DNA of 64,000 nucleotides from Bacteroidales bacterium. GTDB taxonomy: Bacteria > Bacteroidota > Bacteroidia > Bacteroidales > UBA4417. The notes under the pieces were generated by a model. The model ran no database searches. It worked only from the letters and a program-made list of their open reading frames with translations, and was not told where the DNA came from. Of this stretch, positions 35,425-44,576 are shown one piece after another (position 1 is the stretch's first letter; each line of letters begins with the position of its first letter). The stretch is taken from contig JADJGZ010000012.1 of assembly GCA_016707785.1 (NCBI GenBank), positions 62,001 through 126,000 on the forward strand, written 5' to 3'. The position numbers and the translations under genes are program-made.

Positions 35425-36501
35425 TCAGGCGTATTCTTTCACCTCAATTTCACCCTTAAGCACCATCAGTCCATTCATTGCGAGTGCGCGCATTTCATCT
35501 TCCCCTGGATAGGTATAAACCGGGGCAAACTTATATACTCTTTCAATGATCATATTGGTAATCCACTTGCTGTGGGCTACTCCACCAGTTAAAAGTATAG
35601 CATCAACATCTCCCTTAAGGACGGGCACCATAGAACCAATTGATTTGGCTACCTGGTAAGCCAGGGCTTCAAGAATGAACCGGGCTTTCTGGTCACCATT
35701 CTGAGCACTCATTTCTGCTTCATAAGCACTATTTGTGCCCAGGTAGGCAACAATTCCGCCATTGCCAACCACCATTTTTATGATCTCTTTTTCAGTGTAC
35801 TCCCCACTAAAGCAGAAACGAACCAGGTCACCGGTAGGCAATGTTCCGCTGCGTTCAGGTGAAAAAGGTCCTTCACCGTCTAATCCCTGGTTTACATCAA
35901 TTACTTTGCCCTTTTCATGCGCCCCAACCGTAATGCCTCCACCCATATGCACTACGATCAAATTCAGATCCTCGTAGCGTTTCATAATACTTTTAGCATG
36001 CTGGCGGGCGATAGATTTTTGATTTAAGGCATGAAATATGGAGATGCGTTTAAATAGGGGATGTCCAGATATTCTTGCCAGGTCGTGTAATTCATCAACC
36101 ACAACAGGATCAGCAATATAGGCTTTAGCATTAGGCAAAGAGTTGGCAATTTCATCGGCGATTAGTCCACCGAGGTTGCTGGCGTGTTCTTTAATAGGCC
36201 TCTCATGAAGATCATATTTCATGGCGTCATTTACCCGATATACGCCTGAAGGGATCGGTTTAAGCATCCCACCCCTTCCCACAACAGCCTGTATCTTTTC
36301 CAGCTGAATCTCTGCTTCTTCTAACTCTTTGTAGATAATGTCTTTCCTGAAATGAAACTGATCGGCTATATGTTCGAACTTCGCAATTTCTTCACTATGG
36401 TGGGTGATATTCTTTACAAAAATTGGGTTCGTATTCTGGTAAACCGCAATTTTTGTAGAGGTTGAACCAGGATTTATAGCAAGAATACGAAAATCTTCCA
36501 T
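35425..36501 (-). CDS. buk: Butyrate kinase
   Basis: Butyrate kinase makes ATP from butyryl phosphate, the last step of butyrate (or branched-chain acid) fermentation through Ptb-Buk. The 358-aa protein has the ASKHA phosphate motif AINPGSTSTKIAVY, the HMGGGITVGAH segment and ILLTGGVAHSKW. Start at ATG 36501 rather than TTG 36510. It follows ptb by 41 bp. Confidence 0.95.
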   Translation of the reverse strand: MEDFRILAINPGSTSTKIAVYQNTNPIFVKNITHHSEEIAKFEHIADQFHFRKDIIYKELEEAEIQLEKIQAVVGRGGMLKPIPSGVYRVNDAMKYDLHERPIKEHASNLGGLIADEIANSLPNAKAYIADPVVVDELHDLARISGHPLFKRISIFHALNQKSIARQHAKSIMKRYEDLNLIVVHMGGGITVGAHEKGKVIDVNQGLDGEGPFSPERSGTLPTGDLVRFCFSGEYTEKEIIKMVVGNGGIVAYLGTNSAYEAEMSAQNGDQKARFILEALAYQVAKSIGSMVPVLKGDVDAILLTGGVAHSKWITNMIIERVYKFAPVYTYPGEDEMRALAMNGLMVLKGEIEVKEYA

Positions 36502-36542
36502 TGTCAGCAATCAGTTATGAATTCTTGATTAAGGTAAAACTA

Positions 36543-37445
36543 TCAAGCCAATAATGCAGCCAGAGCAATAGAATATGTTTTGGTGAGAGCGCTGTCACCT
36601 CTTGAAGTGAGTACACAAGGAACTCTTGCGCCCGCTACGAAAGCAGCTAATTCAGCACCAGCCAGCTTTGTTCCCCCTTTAAAGAAGACATTACCTGCTT
36701 CAATATTTGGGAACAACAGACAATCTGCATCGCCGGCAACGGGTCCGGTCACTTTTTTGATCTCAACAGATTCCTTATCTATAGCGCAATCCAGGCTTAA
36801 AGGTCCATCTACAATACAACCTTGTATCTGCCCCCTGTCACTCATTTTTGCAAGCATTGCACCATCAACACAGGCTGGCATTCCGGCTAGCATTTGCTCT
36901 GTTGCAGCAATAACTGCCACTTTTGGTTTTTCGACACCTATTGCTTTAGAGACTTTAACCATATAATCAATGATTCTCAGTTTCTGCTTGAAATCAGGCA
37001 AAGGGATAATTGCAACATCGCTAATAGTCAACAGTTTGTGATATGCAGCAAATTCCATCACGGTAATATGACTTAATACAGCTCCTTCATTGCAAAGTCC
37101 TTTTTCTTTATTCAGGATCGCACGCATGTATTTGTCCGTACTCAATGAACCTTTCATTAAAAGGTTAGCTTTACCTTCATTGATCAGTTGAACGGCCAGT
37201 GATGCTGCTTTTATTTCATTAGGCTCATGAACAATTTCAAATGATGAAACATCAAAACCATGATCCTGGCAAATTTTACGGATGTTACTTTCGTCACCTG
37301 TAAGGGTAGCATCGATGATGCCTTTATTCACTGCAGCATAAACAGCTTCAATTGTATGTGCATCATTGGCGTAGGCAGCTACCAATCTCCGTTTTTGTTT
37401 TGATTTCAGAAGATCGAAGATTTGTTCCAATTTTGTAATGGTCAT
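36543..37445 (-). CDS. ptb: Phosphate butyryltransferase
   Basis: Ptb converts an acyl-CoA to an acyl phosphate, which Buk uses to make ATP. The 300-aa protein belongs to the phosphate acetyl/butyryltransferase family, with LLMKGSLSTDKYMRA, GPLSLDCAID and the C-terminal LTSRGDS motif. A TAnnTTTG promoter motif is present upstream. The pair most likely works on butyrate or on branched-chain acids from amino acid breakdown. Confidence 0.94.
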   Translation of the reverse strand: MTITKLEQIFDLLKSKQKRRLVAAYANDAHTIEAVYAAVNKGIIDATLTGDESNIRKICQDHGFDVSSFEIVHEPNEIKAASLAVQLINEGKANLLMKGSLSTDKYMRAILNKEKGLCNEGAVLSHITVMEFAAYHKLLTISDVAIIPLPDFKQKLRIIDYMVKVSKAIGVEKPKVAVIAATEQMLAGMPACVDGAMLAKMSDRGQIQGCIVDGPLSLDCAIDKESVEIKKVTGPVAGDADCLLFPNIEAGNVFFKGGTKLAGAELAAFVAGARVPCVLTSRGDSALTKTYSIALAALLA

Positions 37446-37515
37446 GGTATGTTTTTTTTAAGTGTTGTTAAAGAGATAACATTAGAATTATTGTAGTTAT
37501 CAATAAAATACCGTG

Positions 37516-37523
37516 CAAAATTA
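37516..37523 (-). promoter_or_regulatory. Putative -7 promoter element for ptb-buk (TAATTTTG on minus strand)
   Basis: CAAAATTA on the plus strand reads TAATTTTG on the minus strand, 70 bp upstream of ptb, in the 190-bp gap to the M64 gene. Confidence 0.45.
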
Positions 37524-37635
37524 GATAATTGCCTATCATTTCTGAAGGCTTCCCGATACTTTACCTGCTATTTAGAATAGTTCTTCCCAAATGTTTGTTA
37601 AAACCTGGGATTATGGAGGATAAATAGAAAAAGGA

Positions 37636-38904
37636 TTAATCTGTATAATAATCAATCATCCGTTGAATAGCTGTTTCACACACATTACAAAAGGCATTTC
37701 CCTTAAAGGATCTCATCATACAATCAGTTGCCGGTCTGTAAAGCCCTTTAGCTACATAACCGCCACCTTCATAAACGCCTAACTTCAAAGGGTCATCAGT
37801 ATTCAAGGGTGTTGGTATCACTGTATTTTCTGGAAGTAGATTTTTCCATTTATGACTGAAATCAACCAATGTAGTTAGATTTGGTTCCCAGGGTTCAATA
37901 TCCAGGGGATACATTTCATTGAATGCAGTTGAACCATCATCATATTCATCAGCTAATCCGGCAAATCCATGTCCGAATTCATGTACAAAGATTTTTGCGG
38001 ATGATGAGTTGCTATTTACGGAGGTGTTGTAGAAATTATAAATTGCCCCACCGCCGTATTTTTTAGTATTAACCAGGATATAAATCTGGTCATAAGGGAC
38101 ATTTGAAGCAAGATCTCTCACACTTTTATTATCGTAGGTCATGAGATACCTTTCAGAGTCGAAAGTATAAAAGGTGGTATTCAGAATTGTTTTTTTCCAG
38201 ATTCTGTCGCCCGGAATATCTGTTCCATTCTCGGCTGACGGAGCTAAAATCCCACGGATATTAAACTTGTCTTTATTTTGTTTGAAAGGTTCAAATGCGA
38301 ATAACTCTAAGGTAAATTTATCACAATCCTTTTTGAAATCTTCCATTTCATCCGCTGTATATCCTTCTGGAAGTATTACAATATCAACTTTCTTGGCGGG
38401 AATTCCATTAATTAATGCATCATATTGGGGGTAGTTATATCGTCGTTCAGATGTAATGAAGTAATTAGATGTTTCAATTTTAAATTCATGAACTATCTGA
38501 TAGATGCCCAAGCTATTGCGACTCAAAATCTCAATCCGGATGTCTTTTTTTGGATAGGGCATGACCAGGGTTTCCGAAAAACTCTTCCTCAAATGTTTCG
38601 CCTCTTCAGTAAATTGCCATTCAGCGAAAAGGGTACAAAACCCATAACTATATATCAGGGTATTACTTTCTTTGTCGTACACTTTAAAATAGTACTCGCC
38701 CATTTGAAGGGAATCGATAAGTTGTTCAAAAGATCCTCCCCAGAAAGGTTCGCTTTTGATTTCATCTAATGAAAACAACTCATGTTGAGCATCTCCAGTA
38801 TGATAGTAATCAATACGAAGTGTGCGGGGATAAAACCAGTCATCAAAGGAGGCTTTTGCTGCCAATGATACCAAAACGAGGCAAAGTATTCCGATAAATT
38901 TCAT
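37636..38904 (-). CDS. M64 family peptidase (exported)
   Basis: This 422-aa exported zinc metallopeptidase is related to the IgA-peptidase-like M64 family. A signal peptide (MKFIGILCLVLVSLAAK) leads into an N-terminal beta domain, then the catalytic motif HEFGHGFAGLADEY, which gives the HExxH zinc ligands and a downstream Asp or Glu. Conserved Cys residues near the C-terminus (FCNVCETAIQRM) are present. ATG 38904 was preferred over 38961 because it starts the signal peptide. The substrate is unknown. Confidence 0.88.
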   Translation of the reverse strand: MKFIGILCLVLVSLAAKASFDDWFYPRTLRIDYYHTGDAQHELFSLDEIKSEPFWGGSFEQLIDSLQMGEYYFKVYDKESNTLIYSYGFCTLFAEWQFTEEAKHLRKSFSETLVMPYPKKDIRIEILSRNSLGIYQIVHEFKIETSNYFITSERRYNYPQYDALINGIPAKKVDIVILPEGYTADEMEDFKKDCDKFTLELFAFEPFKQNKDKFNIRGILAPSAENGTDIPGDRIWKKTILNTTFYTFDSERYLMTYDNKSVRDLASNVPYDQIYILVNTKKYGGGAIYNFYNTSVNSNSSSAKIFVHEFGHGFAGLADEYDDGSTAFNEMYPLDIEPWEPNLTTLVDFSHKWKNLLPENTVIPTPLNTDDPLKLGVYEGGGYVAKGLYRPATDCMMRSFKGNAFCNVCETAIQRMIDYYTD

Positions 38905-39036
38905 CAGGAGTGTATTGAGAATGGACAAACGAATATACAAAAGAAACCTTTGGCTCACCAAAGGAAGGATAGCCTTAAAAAGTTTTGTTCTCCTGACTCA
39001 GTTCGTCGGAAGCTTATCAAACAAAGCGTATTGAGG

Positions 39037-39846
39037 TTAGTATATCAGGTAAATAGTTCTTGATGGGGGAAAGCTGAATCCTCCCAGCCTGCTCATTGCC
39101 TGGGCGCTTCCGGAAGGTTTATTTACCACACTGCCTGAACCCGAGACATGCGACTGTACCTCTGGGCTGCCTTTATAAAAAACAGAGCCACTTCCTGAAA
39201 TGGTAGCTTCCAATAAATCTCTGACAAATACATAGTTATTACCGGATCCTGAAATGGATGTCCGGCAGGAATCCATATCCAGTCCATAGGAGTCAATATT
39301 ACCTGTTCCGCTGATGACTAATTCTCCTTTAGTGGCTTTTCCCCACAATTCAACATTGCCTGACCCCGCAATGGTAGCCAGAAGATTATTTACATGAATG
39401 GGCGCTTTAAAGGATCCGGACCCGGAAATGGTGAGCATTAATTGTTCTGAAATAATGGAATCTGATTGAATATTGCCAGAACCGGATATGTCCAACTCTG
39501 AAATATGATTAGTAAAAATTCTGATAATAAGAGGTTTACGTGGATTTAAACAAATGTCTCCCTCGGTTCTAAGTTCAAGCTTATTATTCCGGGTTTCAGT
39601 GATTATTTTGGGGATAAGGTTTGATTCTGCTTCAATAACTATGCTGTCAACTTTACTATGAGTAATGAATACAGAAAAATCGGAAGAAAGAGTAATAGCA
39701 TCAAAGCCTGATCCCGGAATTCTTTTCTCTTTTACCATTTCGTTGTTTCCATCGATGCACTGAAGGTCACTACAGGATGTGGTGGCCAGTAGAATGAGAA
39801 ATAATCCGAAAAACAGAAAAGGTTTCAAAGTAATGGAACTATTCAT
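39037..39846 (-). CDS. DUF2807 head GIN domain lipoprotein
   Basis: This 269-aa lipoprotein (lipobox TTSC) has a DUF2807 putative auto-transporter adhesin head domain. The mature part is a run of short repeats with SGSGN-like turns: DISGSGNIQ, TISGSGSFK, TIAGSGNVE, VISGTGNID, SISGSGNNY, TISGSGSVF and HVSGSGSVV, spaced about 20 residues, as expected for a beta-helix. Function is unknown; exposed adhesin-like roles are only inferred. Confidence 0.88.
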   Translation of the reverse strand: MNSSITLKPFLFFGLFLILLATTSCSDLQCIDGNNEMVKEKRIPGSGFDAITLSSDFSVFITHSKVDSIVIEAESNLIPKIITETRNNKLELRTEGDICLNPRKPLIIRIFTNHISELDISGSGNIQSDSIISEQLMLTISGSGSFKAPIHVNNLLATIAGSGNVELWGKATKGELVISGTGNIDSYGLDMDSCRTSISGSGNNYVFVRDLLEATISGSGSVFYKGSPEVQSHVSGSGSVVNKPSGSAQAMSRLGGFSFPPSRTIYLIY

Positions 39847-39967
39847 GATCGGGGATGAAAGAAGTTATCAATGCCTTTGACGTACAAGGCTATGAAAAGT
39901 TACAGTGAATTATGATTATTCCTAATAAGGAATGAGTATGCTTCGGGAAGTAATATGCAACAACCTT

Positions 39968-41125
39968 TTAGTCCTTGGTTTGAAGAAGAGAAGTGTTAAT
40001 CCTGAAAATTTTACCGCTGCTCAATCCGGCAACATATAATCGTCCTTTATTGTCTTCTCCAAAGGTGCTGAAATTATTATTTTTAAACCTCCCGAACTCT
40101 ATTGACTGCCATTTCCCATCTTTAAGTTGAAGTGTCCAGATCCGGTCAGAGCAATAATCGGCAAAGAAATATTGTCCATAGTAAAAAGATGTTTCAGAGC
40201 CCCTGAAGATATATCCTCCTGTTATAGAACATTCATCACCATGCGCGTAAGTGTGAACCGGAAATGCAAATGGTACATCTTTTATGCAGTTTTCCTGATT
40301 AAAGGGATCATTGCCTTCGAAACATCTCCATCCATAATTCTCTCCACCTTTACTCTCTGCAACTTGAAGATGGATCTCTTCTATTTTATTCTGACCTACA
40401 TCTGCAATCCAGAGGTCGCCATTTAGCCTGTCGAAACTAAAACGCCAGGGATTTCTCAACCCGGTAGCCCAGATTTCGTGCTTATAGTTACTGTCGTTTA
40501 CAAAAGGGTTATCAGCTGGAATAGAATATGGCACCGATTTGTCAACATCGATGCGAAGCATTTTCCCAAGCAGTTCATTAGGATTCTGTGACCTGTTTTC
40601 AGGATCTCCGGCTGCACCACCGTCTCCCATACCTATGTAAAGGTAACCATCCGGACCAAAAGTGATACAACCTCCATTATGATTAGAGTAAGGTTGTTTT
40701 ATGCTCAGGATTTTAATTTCACTACTGGCATCAGCTGCATTGCCGTTATTGGGTTTTATGCTAAATCGGGAAATATGTGTTGAGTCTTCTGCACCTACAT
40801 AATTGATATAGAAATACCCATTTTCTTTAAAATTGGGATGGAATGTAAGTCCAAGTAAACCTCTCTCACCTCCGTAAACAACCCTTTCATGGATATCAAG
40901 GAATGGCTCTGCCTGTTTATTCCCTGCAGAATCCAGTATATAAATGTATCCTTTCTGTCCAACAACGAACAACCGGTCATCACCTGCATTTGTTATACTA
41001 CAGGGTTGATCAATATCTTTGGCAAAAGGGATGAGTTTTTCATCAATAGTTTTTTGATTGCATCCTATCAGGGTAATTACTCCTAATAATAAAAAAATCC
41101 TGTTGGTGAAAAATAGAGGTTTCAT
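39968..41125 (-). CDS. PQQ-dependent sugar dehydrogenase-like lipoprotein
   Basis: This 385-aa lipoprotein (lipobox IGC) has the six-bladed propeller of the soluble glucose dehydrogenase/Hedgehog-interacting family. Visible motifs are GERGLLGLTFHPNF, HNGGCITFGPDGYLYIGMGDGG (split here as NHNGG then GDGGAAGDPENRSQ), LLGKMLRIDVD and ATGLRNPWRFSFD. The family oxidises sugars with pyrroloquinoline quinone, but many members are unproven. No PQQ synthesis genes are visible in this window. Confidence 0.88.
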   Translation of the reverse strand: MKPLFFTNRIFLLLGVITLIGCNQKTIDEKLIPFAKDIDQPCSITNAGDDRLFVVGQKGYIYILDSAGNKQAEPFLDIHERVVYGGERGLLGLTFHPNFKENGYFYINYVGAEDSTHISRFSIKPNNGNAADASSEIKILSIKQPYSNHNGGCITFGPDGYLYIGMGDGGAAGDPENRSQNPNELLGKMLRIDVDKSVPYSIPADNPFVNDSNYKHEIWATGLRNPWRFSFDRLNGDLWIADVGQNKIEEIHLQVAESKGGENYGWRCFEGNDPFNQENCIKDVPFAFPVHTYAHGDECSITGGYIFRGSETSFYYGQYFFADYCSDRIWTLQLKDGKWQSIEFGRFKNNNFSTFGEDNKGRLYVAGLSSGKIFRINTSLLQTKD

Positions 41126-41181
41126 ATGGTTTGGTTTTGAAGGACTGGTTTAATTTTTAACCCAACAACATGATAACCAGT

Positions 41182-42564
41182 TCAATGAGACTTTGTTATC
41201 CTGATATATTCGGGGTCTTTTACAAGAGTTTTAAAGGCAGGTTCCTTATTAAGTCGGGAATAATCTTTAAATCCTAGTTGAAAGGCATCTTCAAGTGCAT
41301 TCAAAGCTTCCTTTTTTTGACCTTGCTGTATCAATATCAATGCAGCAAGGTAACGATGTTCAGAATTGGAGGGGTCAATAATACTGTAAAGTTCCACAAA
41401 ATGGAAAGCCATTTCCAGGTTGCCCTGCCGGATAGACCTATTGGAGAGTGAGTAAGCATTGAGACTAAGGAATCCGAGCAGACGCTTATACATATGTGTT
41501 TCGTCTGATTGTGGCAATTTTTCTGAGGCAGAACGAAGTTTTTGGGACTCCTTCATCCACCAGTCGGGTTGTTCACTTTGAATACTAAGGGAATATTGTG
41601 ACTGTAAGTTTATTTCGGTGGAAAGAATTTGTTCATTCCTTTGCTGTGCGGCAATAAAGGAAGGTTCTGTAATGACTCTGTCAATTTCTGAATTTAATGG
41701 TGTGAGATCTGTCAGACCTTCCAGGTATTGCCTCATTTTTACCAGGTACTTATAGCTGGTAACAAAATCTTTATTCTTTCGGGCACTATCTGCCAGGTTA
41801 AAATTATCATCGATGAACTGGTTGATCAGTACCCGGTTAAGGTTTACTGTTCCTTTTCGCATTCTGTCAAACTCCAGCCAGGTGAAAATCTGAGGTACAA
41901 TTTCTGATGGTGGCCAGGCATGAGGGCCATCATATTCAAGAAGATAGTGAGTAGTACCCGTGGCTTCCAATTTTTTATCCAATTGATGCAATTCTGTATA
42001 ATTAAAATCCCAGGTTCCGGCTATGGAGAGATAGCTGAATGTAATATCCTGTTGTGGGTTTTGAGCAGGTAGTCCGGCTCCGATTGCAATAATTCCTGCT
42101 ATGTTGCCTTCGTTTAGTGCAAAGGATCCTGCCACTCTTGCCCCACCGGAAAAACCTGCAAGGTAAATAGCTTTGGAATCTGTGGAATAAGTTGAAGTAA
42201 GGTCTGAAAGCACTGTTTTGCATATCAGGTTAGTTTCAGCGGGGGACATTCCATTTTTAGAATTATTGGAGGCTGCGAGTATGAAGCCATATTTCTCAGC
42301 TTGTTCTTTAAACAGACGGACCGGTAACAATCCTTCGGCATGAGGATCAAAGCATAATAATACCGGCCATTTCTTTTCTTTTTGATAGGATGATGGAACA
42401 TATAAAGTGTAGGATAGACTGGTATCTTTTACACATTTGACCTGTTCTGTTATTTTTCCGGGTTCTTCTATCAGAATAGATGAGGAGGAACTATTATTAC
42501 ATCCGGAAGTGAGTATTGAAAGGAAAATGAAGCTGATTAAGGTATTCAATTGCCGGGTGCTCAT
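41182..42564 (-). CDS. Lipoprotein with alpha/beta-hydrolase and TPR-like regions
   Basis: This 460-aa lipoprotein (lipobox TSGC) has an N-terminal alpha/beta-hydrolase domain related to poly-hydroxybutyrate depolymerase-type esterases. The nucleophile elbow is GFSGGARVAGS, and a likely catalytic His lies in YDGPHAWPP. The C-terminal half (about residues 255-460) is helical with TPR-like repeats, such as YRYLAALILIQQGQKKEAL. The substrate is unknown. It is the first of the minus-strand exported genes and is divergent from tnaA. Confidence 0.75.
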   Translation of the reverse strand: MSTRQLNTLISFIFLSILTSGCNNSSSSSILIEEPGKITEQVKCVKDTSLSYTLYVPSSYQKEKKWPVLLCFDPHAEGLLPVRLFKEQAEKYGFILAASNNSKNGMSPAETNLICKTVLSDLTSTYSTDSKAIYLAGFSGGARVAGSFALNEGNIAGIIAIGAGLPAQNPQQDITFSYLSIAGTWDFNYTELHQLDKKLEATGTTHYLLEYDGPHAWPPSEIVPQIFTWLEFDRMRKGTVNLNRVLINQFIDDNFNLADSARKNKDFVTSYKYLVKMRQYLEGLTDLTPLNSEIDRVITEPSFIAAQQRNEQILSTEINLQSQYSLSIQSEQPDWWMKESQKLRSASEKLPQSDETHMYKRLLGFLSLNAYSLSNRSIRQGNLEMAFHFVELYSIIDPSNSEHRYLAALILIQQGQKKEALNALEDAFQLGFKDYSRLNKEPAFKTLVKDPEYIRITKSH

Positions 42565-42630
42565 TTTTTACTTCATTTTAGATGGCCTGAATGCTATGTT
42601 GGGATTGCGTTTCCACAAATTTCGGTATTT

Positions 42631-42660
42631 TTTGTTTTTTATCAAAATAATGTATATTTG
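42631..42660 (+). promoter_or_regulatory. Putative tnaA promoter (-33 TTTG, -7 TATATTTG)
   Basis: TTTG at 42631-42634, an 18-nt spacer, and TATATTTG at 42653-42660 match the Bacteroidetes consensus closely. It lies about 150 bp upstream of tnaA, leaving room for the short ORF at 42681. Confidence 0.6.
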
Positions 42661-42680
42661 AGGCGTTTCAATCACCAGAT

Positions 42681-42776
42681 ATGAAATTTAACCAGTTAAC
42701 AGGTTTAAGAAAAACAATATTCCGTTACATTAAGGAGCGTGACTATTATATTGTTGATATTCAAAGTTGTATATAG
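42681..42776 (+). CDS. Possible 31-residue leader peptide before tnaA
   Basis: A 31-codon ORF begins MKFNQLTGLRKTIF and ends at TAG 42776. It starts 20 bp after the putative tnaA promoter -7 element and ends 37 bp before the tnaA start, the position expected of a leader ORF. It contains tandem Tyr codons near its end (ERDYYIVD) but no Trp codon, unlike enterobacterial TnaC. Short ORFs arise by chance, so this is tentative. Confidence 0.35.
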   Translation: MKFNQLTGLRKTIFRYIKERDYYIVDIQSCI

Positions 42777-42813
42777 TTTTTAAAACAGTTTTATCATTGC
42801 TAAAACAATTTCT

Positions 42814-44199
42814 ATGGAGTTACCTTTTGCCGAACCCTACAAAATTAAAATGATTGAAACGATCAGGCGAAGTGAACGTGCTGAGCGTGAAGCCTGGATT
42901 ACCAAGGCTGGATTTAATCTTTTCAATTTATCATCTGACCAGGTGTTCATTGACTTGTTAACTGATTCCGGTACAGGTGCAATGAGTGATAAGCAGTGGG
43001 CAGAGATTATGACTGGTGATGAGAGTTATGCCGGATCAGCATCTTATTTTAAGCTGAAGGCTGCAGTCAAAGATATATTTGGTTTTGATTTTTTCTTACC
43101 AACTCATCAGGGCCGGGCTGCTGAAAATGTCCTTTTTAGTGTTCTGGTCAAGGAAGGAGACGTAGTCCCCGGTAATTCACATTTCGATACTACCAAAGGT
43201 CATATTGAGTTCAGGAAGGCACATGCAGTGGATTGTACCATTGATGAAGCTTTTGATACAGAATTGGACCATCCTTTTAAAGGGAATGTTGATCTTGAAA
43301 AGCTGGAAAATGAAATAAAAAGACATCCTAAGGAAAAGATTCCCTTCATATTAGTAACCTTAACCTGTAATTCTTCAGGCGGACAACCCGTTTCACTTGA
43401 GAACCTGAGGCAAGTGAAGGCTATGGCTCAAAAATATGGAATCAGGTTATTGTATGATTCAGCAAGATATGCTGAAAATGCCTATTTTATTAAGAAAAGG
43501 GAGCCAGGCCAGCAGAACAGGGCTATTAAAGATATCGTAGCAGATATGTATAGTCTTGCAGACGGCATGACTATGAGCAGTAAGAAGGATGGTATTGTCA
43601 ATATCGGAGGCTTTATTGCACTTAACGATAGTGAGATACATCGCCAGGCTTCGGTTTTCAATATTATGTTTGAAGGGTTTATCACCTATGGGGGACTTGC
43701 TGGTCGCGATATGGCTGCATTATCCCAGGGTTTGTATGAAGCCTTAGACTTTGATTATCTTGAAGCCAGGGTTGGCCAGGTGGGATATCTTGGGAAACTG
43801 CTGACTAAATATGGTATTCCAGTGCAGCAACCTTATGGCGGACATGCAATTTTTATTGATGCAAATAAAATTCTTCCACATTTGCCTAAAGAACAATTCA
43901 GGGCACAAACATTAGCTGTTGAATTATATTTGGAAGGAGGTGTCCGGGGTGTTGAAATTGGCGCAATGATGGCTGACAGGGACCCTGTTTCGCGTGAGAA
44001 TCGATACCCAGCACTTGAATTGGTCAGGTTGGCTATTCCAAGAAGAGTTTATACCAACAATCATATGGAATATGTGGCCGCTTCAATGGCCAATGTTTTC
44101 GAACGCAGAAAATCCATCACCTCAGGAATGGAAATTCTTTATGAAGCTCCAATTCTGCGCCATTTTACTGTAAAAATGAAAAGGAAGGATTCCATCTAA
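42814..44199 (+). CDS. tnaA: Tryptophanase (tryptophan indole-lyase)
   Basis: This PLP enzyme cleaves tryptophan to indole, pyruvate and ammonia. The 461-aa protein has IDLLTDSGTGAMSD, the PLP lysine in TMSSKKDGIV (Lys257 or Lys258), and IPRRVYTNNHM. It could be confused with tyrosine phenol-lyase. Compared from memory with E. coli tryptophanase, it shares FDTTKGH (Asp125), VRGVEIG where the phenol-lyase has an Arg, and LRHFTVK with His near the end. These favour tryptophanase. A possible leader ORF and a matching promoter precede it, and a strong terminator follows. Confidence 0.9.
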   Translation: MELPFAEPYKIKMIETIRRSERAEREAWITKAGFNLFNLSSDQVFIDLLTDSGTGAMSDKQWAEIMTGDESYAGSASYFKLKAAVKDIFGFDFFLPTHQGRAAENVLFSVLVKEGDVVPGNSHFDTTKGHIEFRKAHAVDCTIDEAFDTELDHPFKGNVDLEKLENEIKRHPKEKIPFILVTLTCNSSGGQPVSLENLRQVKAMAQKYGIRLLYDSARYAENAYFIKKREPGQQNRAIKDIVADMYSLADGMTMSSKKDGIVNIGGFIALNDSEIHRQASVFNIMFEGFITYGGLAGRDMAALSQGLYEALDFDYLEARVGQVGYLGKLLTKYGIPVQQPYGGHAIFIDANKILPHLPKEQFRAQTLAVELYLEGGVRGVEIGAMMADRDPVSRENRYPALELVRLAIPRRVYTNNHMEYVAASMANVFERRKSITSGMEILYEAPILRHFTVKMKRKDSI

Positions 44200-44576
44200 A
44201 TCCGGACTTATCAATGTAATGAACAAGCATTGATTTTCTTTTTTTTCTGCACCAGGTTACTGAAAAATCAGTTTTCAGTAACCTGTTTTCATCTTGTGAC
44301 GGATGGTTTAAACATTCATCGGATAATCTTAATGTTAAATTGTCTTAAATCAATTGCAAGGCGTGGTTTAGCGTATTTTTCTTGTAGATATTTGTCTTAA
44401 AAAAGACATGGAAAATAATTTAAGTTCGGCGTACAATTTTATTGGATTGGATCAGTTTATTCTTTGATCTTTCATGGTCCCTACAATTTTATCCAACATT
44501 TAGTTATTTACTCTTGTTTTAACTCCTGGTACTTATAATTATCAAAATCGCGTCATAAAATATAATCCAAAATTCA
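44200..44576. other. Intergenic region between tnaA and the barrel gene
   Basis: This 377-bp region contains the tnaA terminator (44253-44289). After that it is AT-rich, with an 11-nt direct repeat TACAATTTTAT at 44432-44442 and 44482-44492, and a near-consensus -7 element TACTCTTG at 44509-44516, about 60 bp before the barrel gene. No ORF or RNA gene is seen. Confidence 0.5.
44253..44289 (+). terminator. Rho-independent terminator after tnaA
   Basis: A perfect 14-bp stem (CAGGTTACTGAAAA with TTTTCAGTAACCTG) and a 5-nt loop are followed by TTTT. It lies 53 bp after the tnaA stop codon. Confidence 0.88.

Noticed and set aside
36580..36966. 128-aa plus-strand ORF antisense to ptb
   Set aside because: Shadow of the phosphate butyryltransferase gene; its composition follows from the opposite strand.
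42814..44199. Tyrosine phenol-lyase instead of tryptophanase
   Set aside because: The specificity positions (Asp in FDTT, VEIG in place of an Arg-containing segment, His in RHFT) match tryptophanase.
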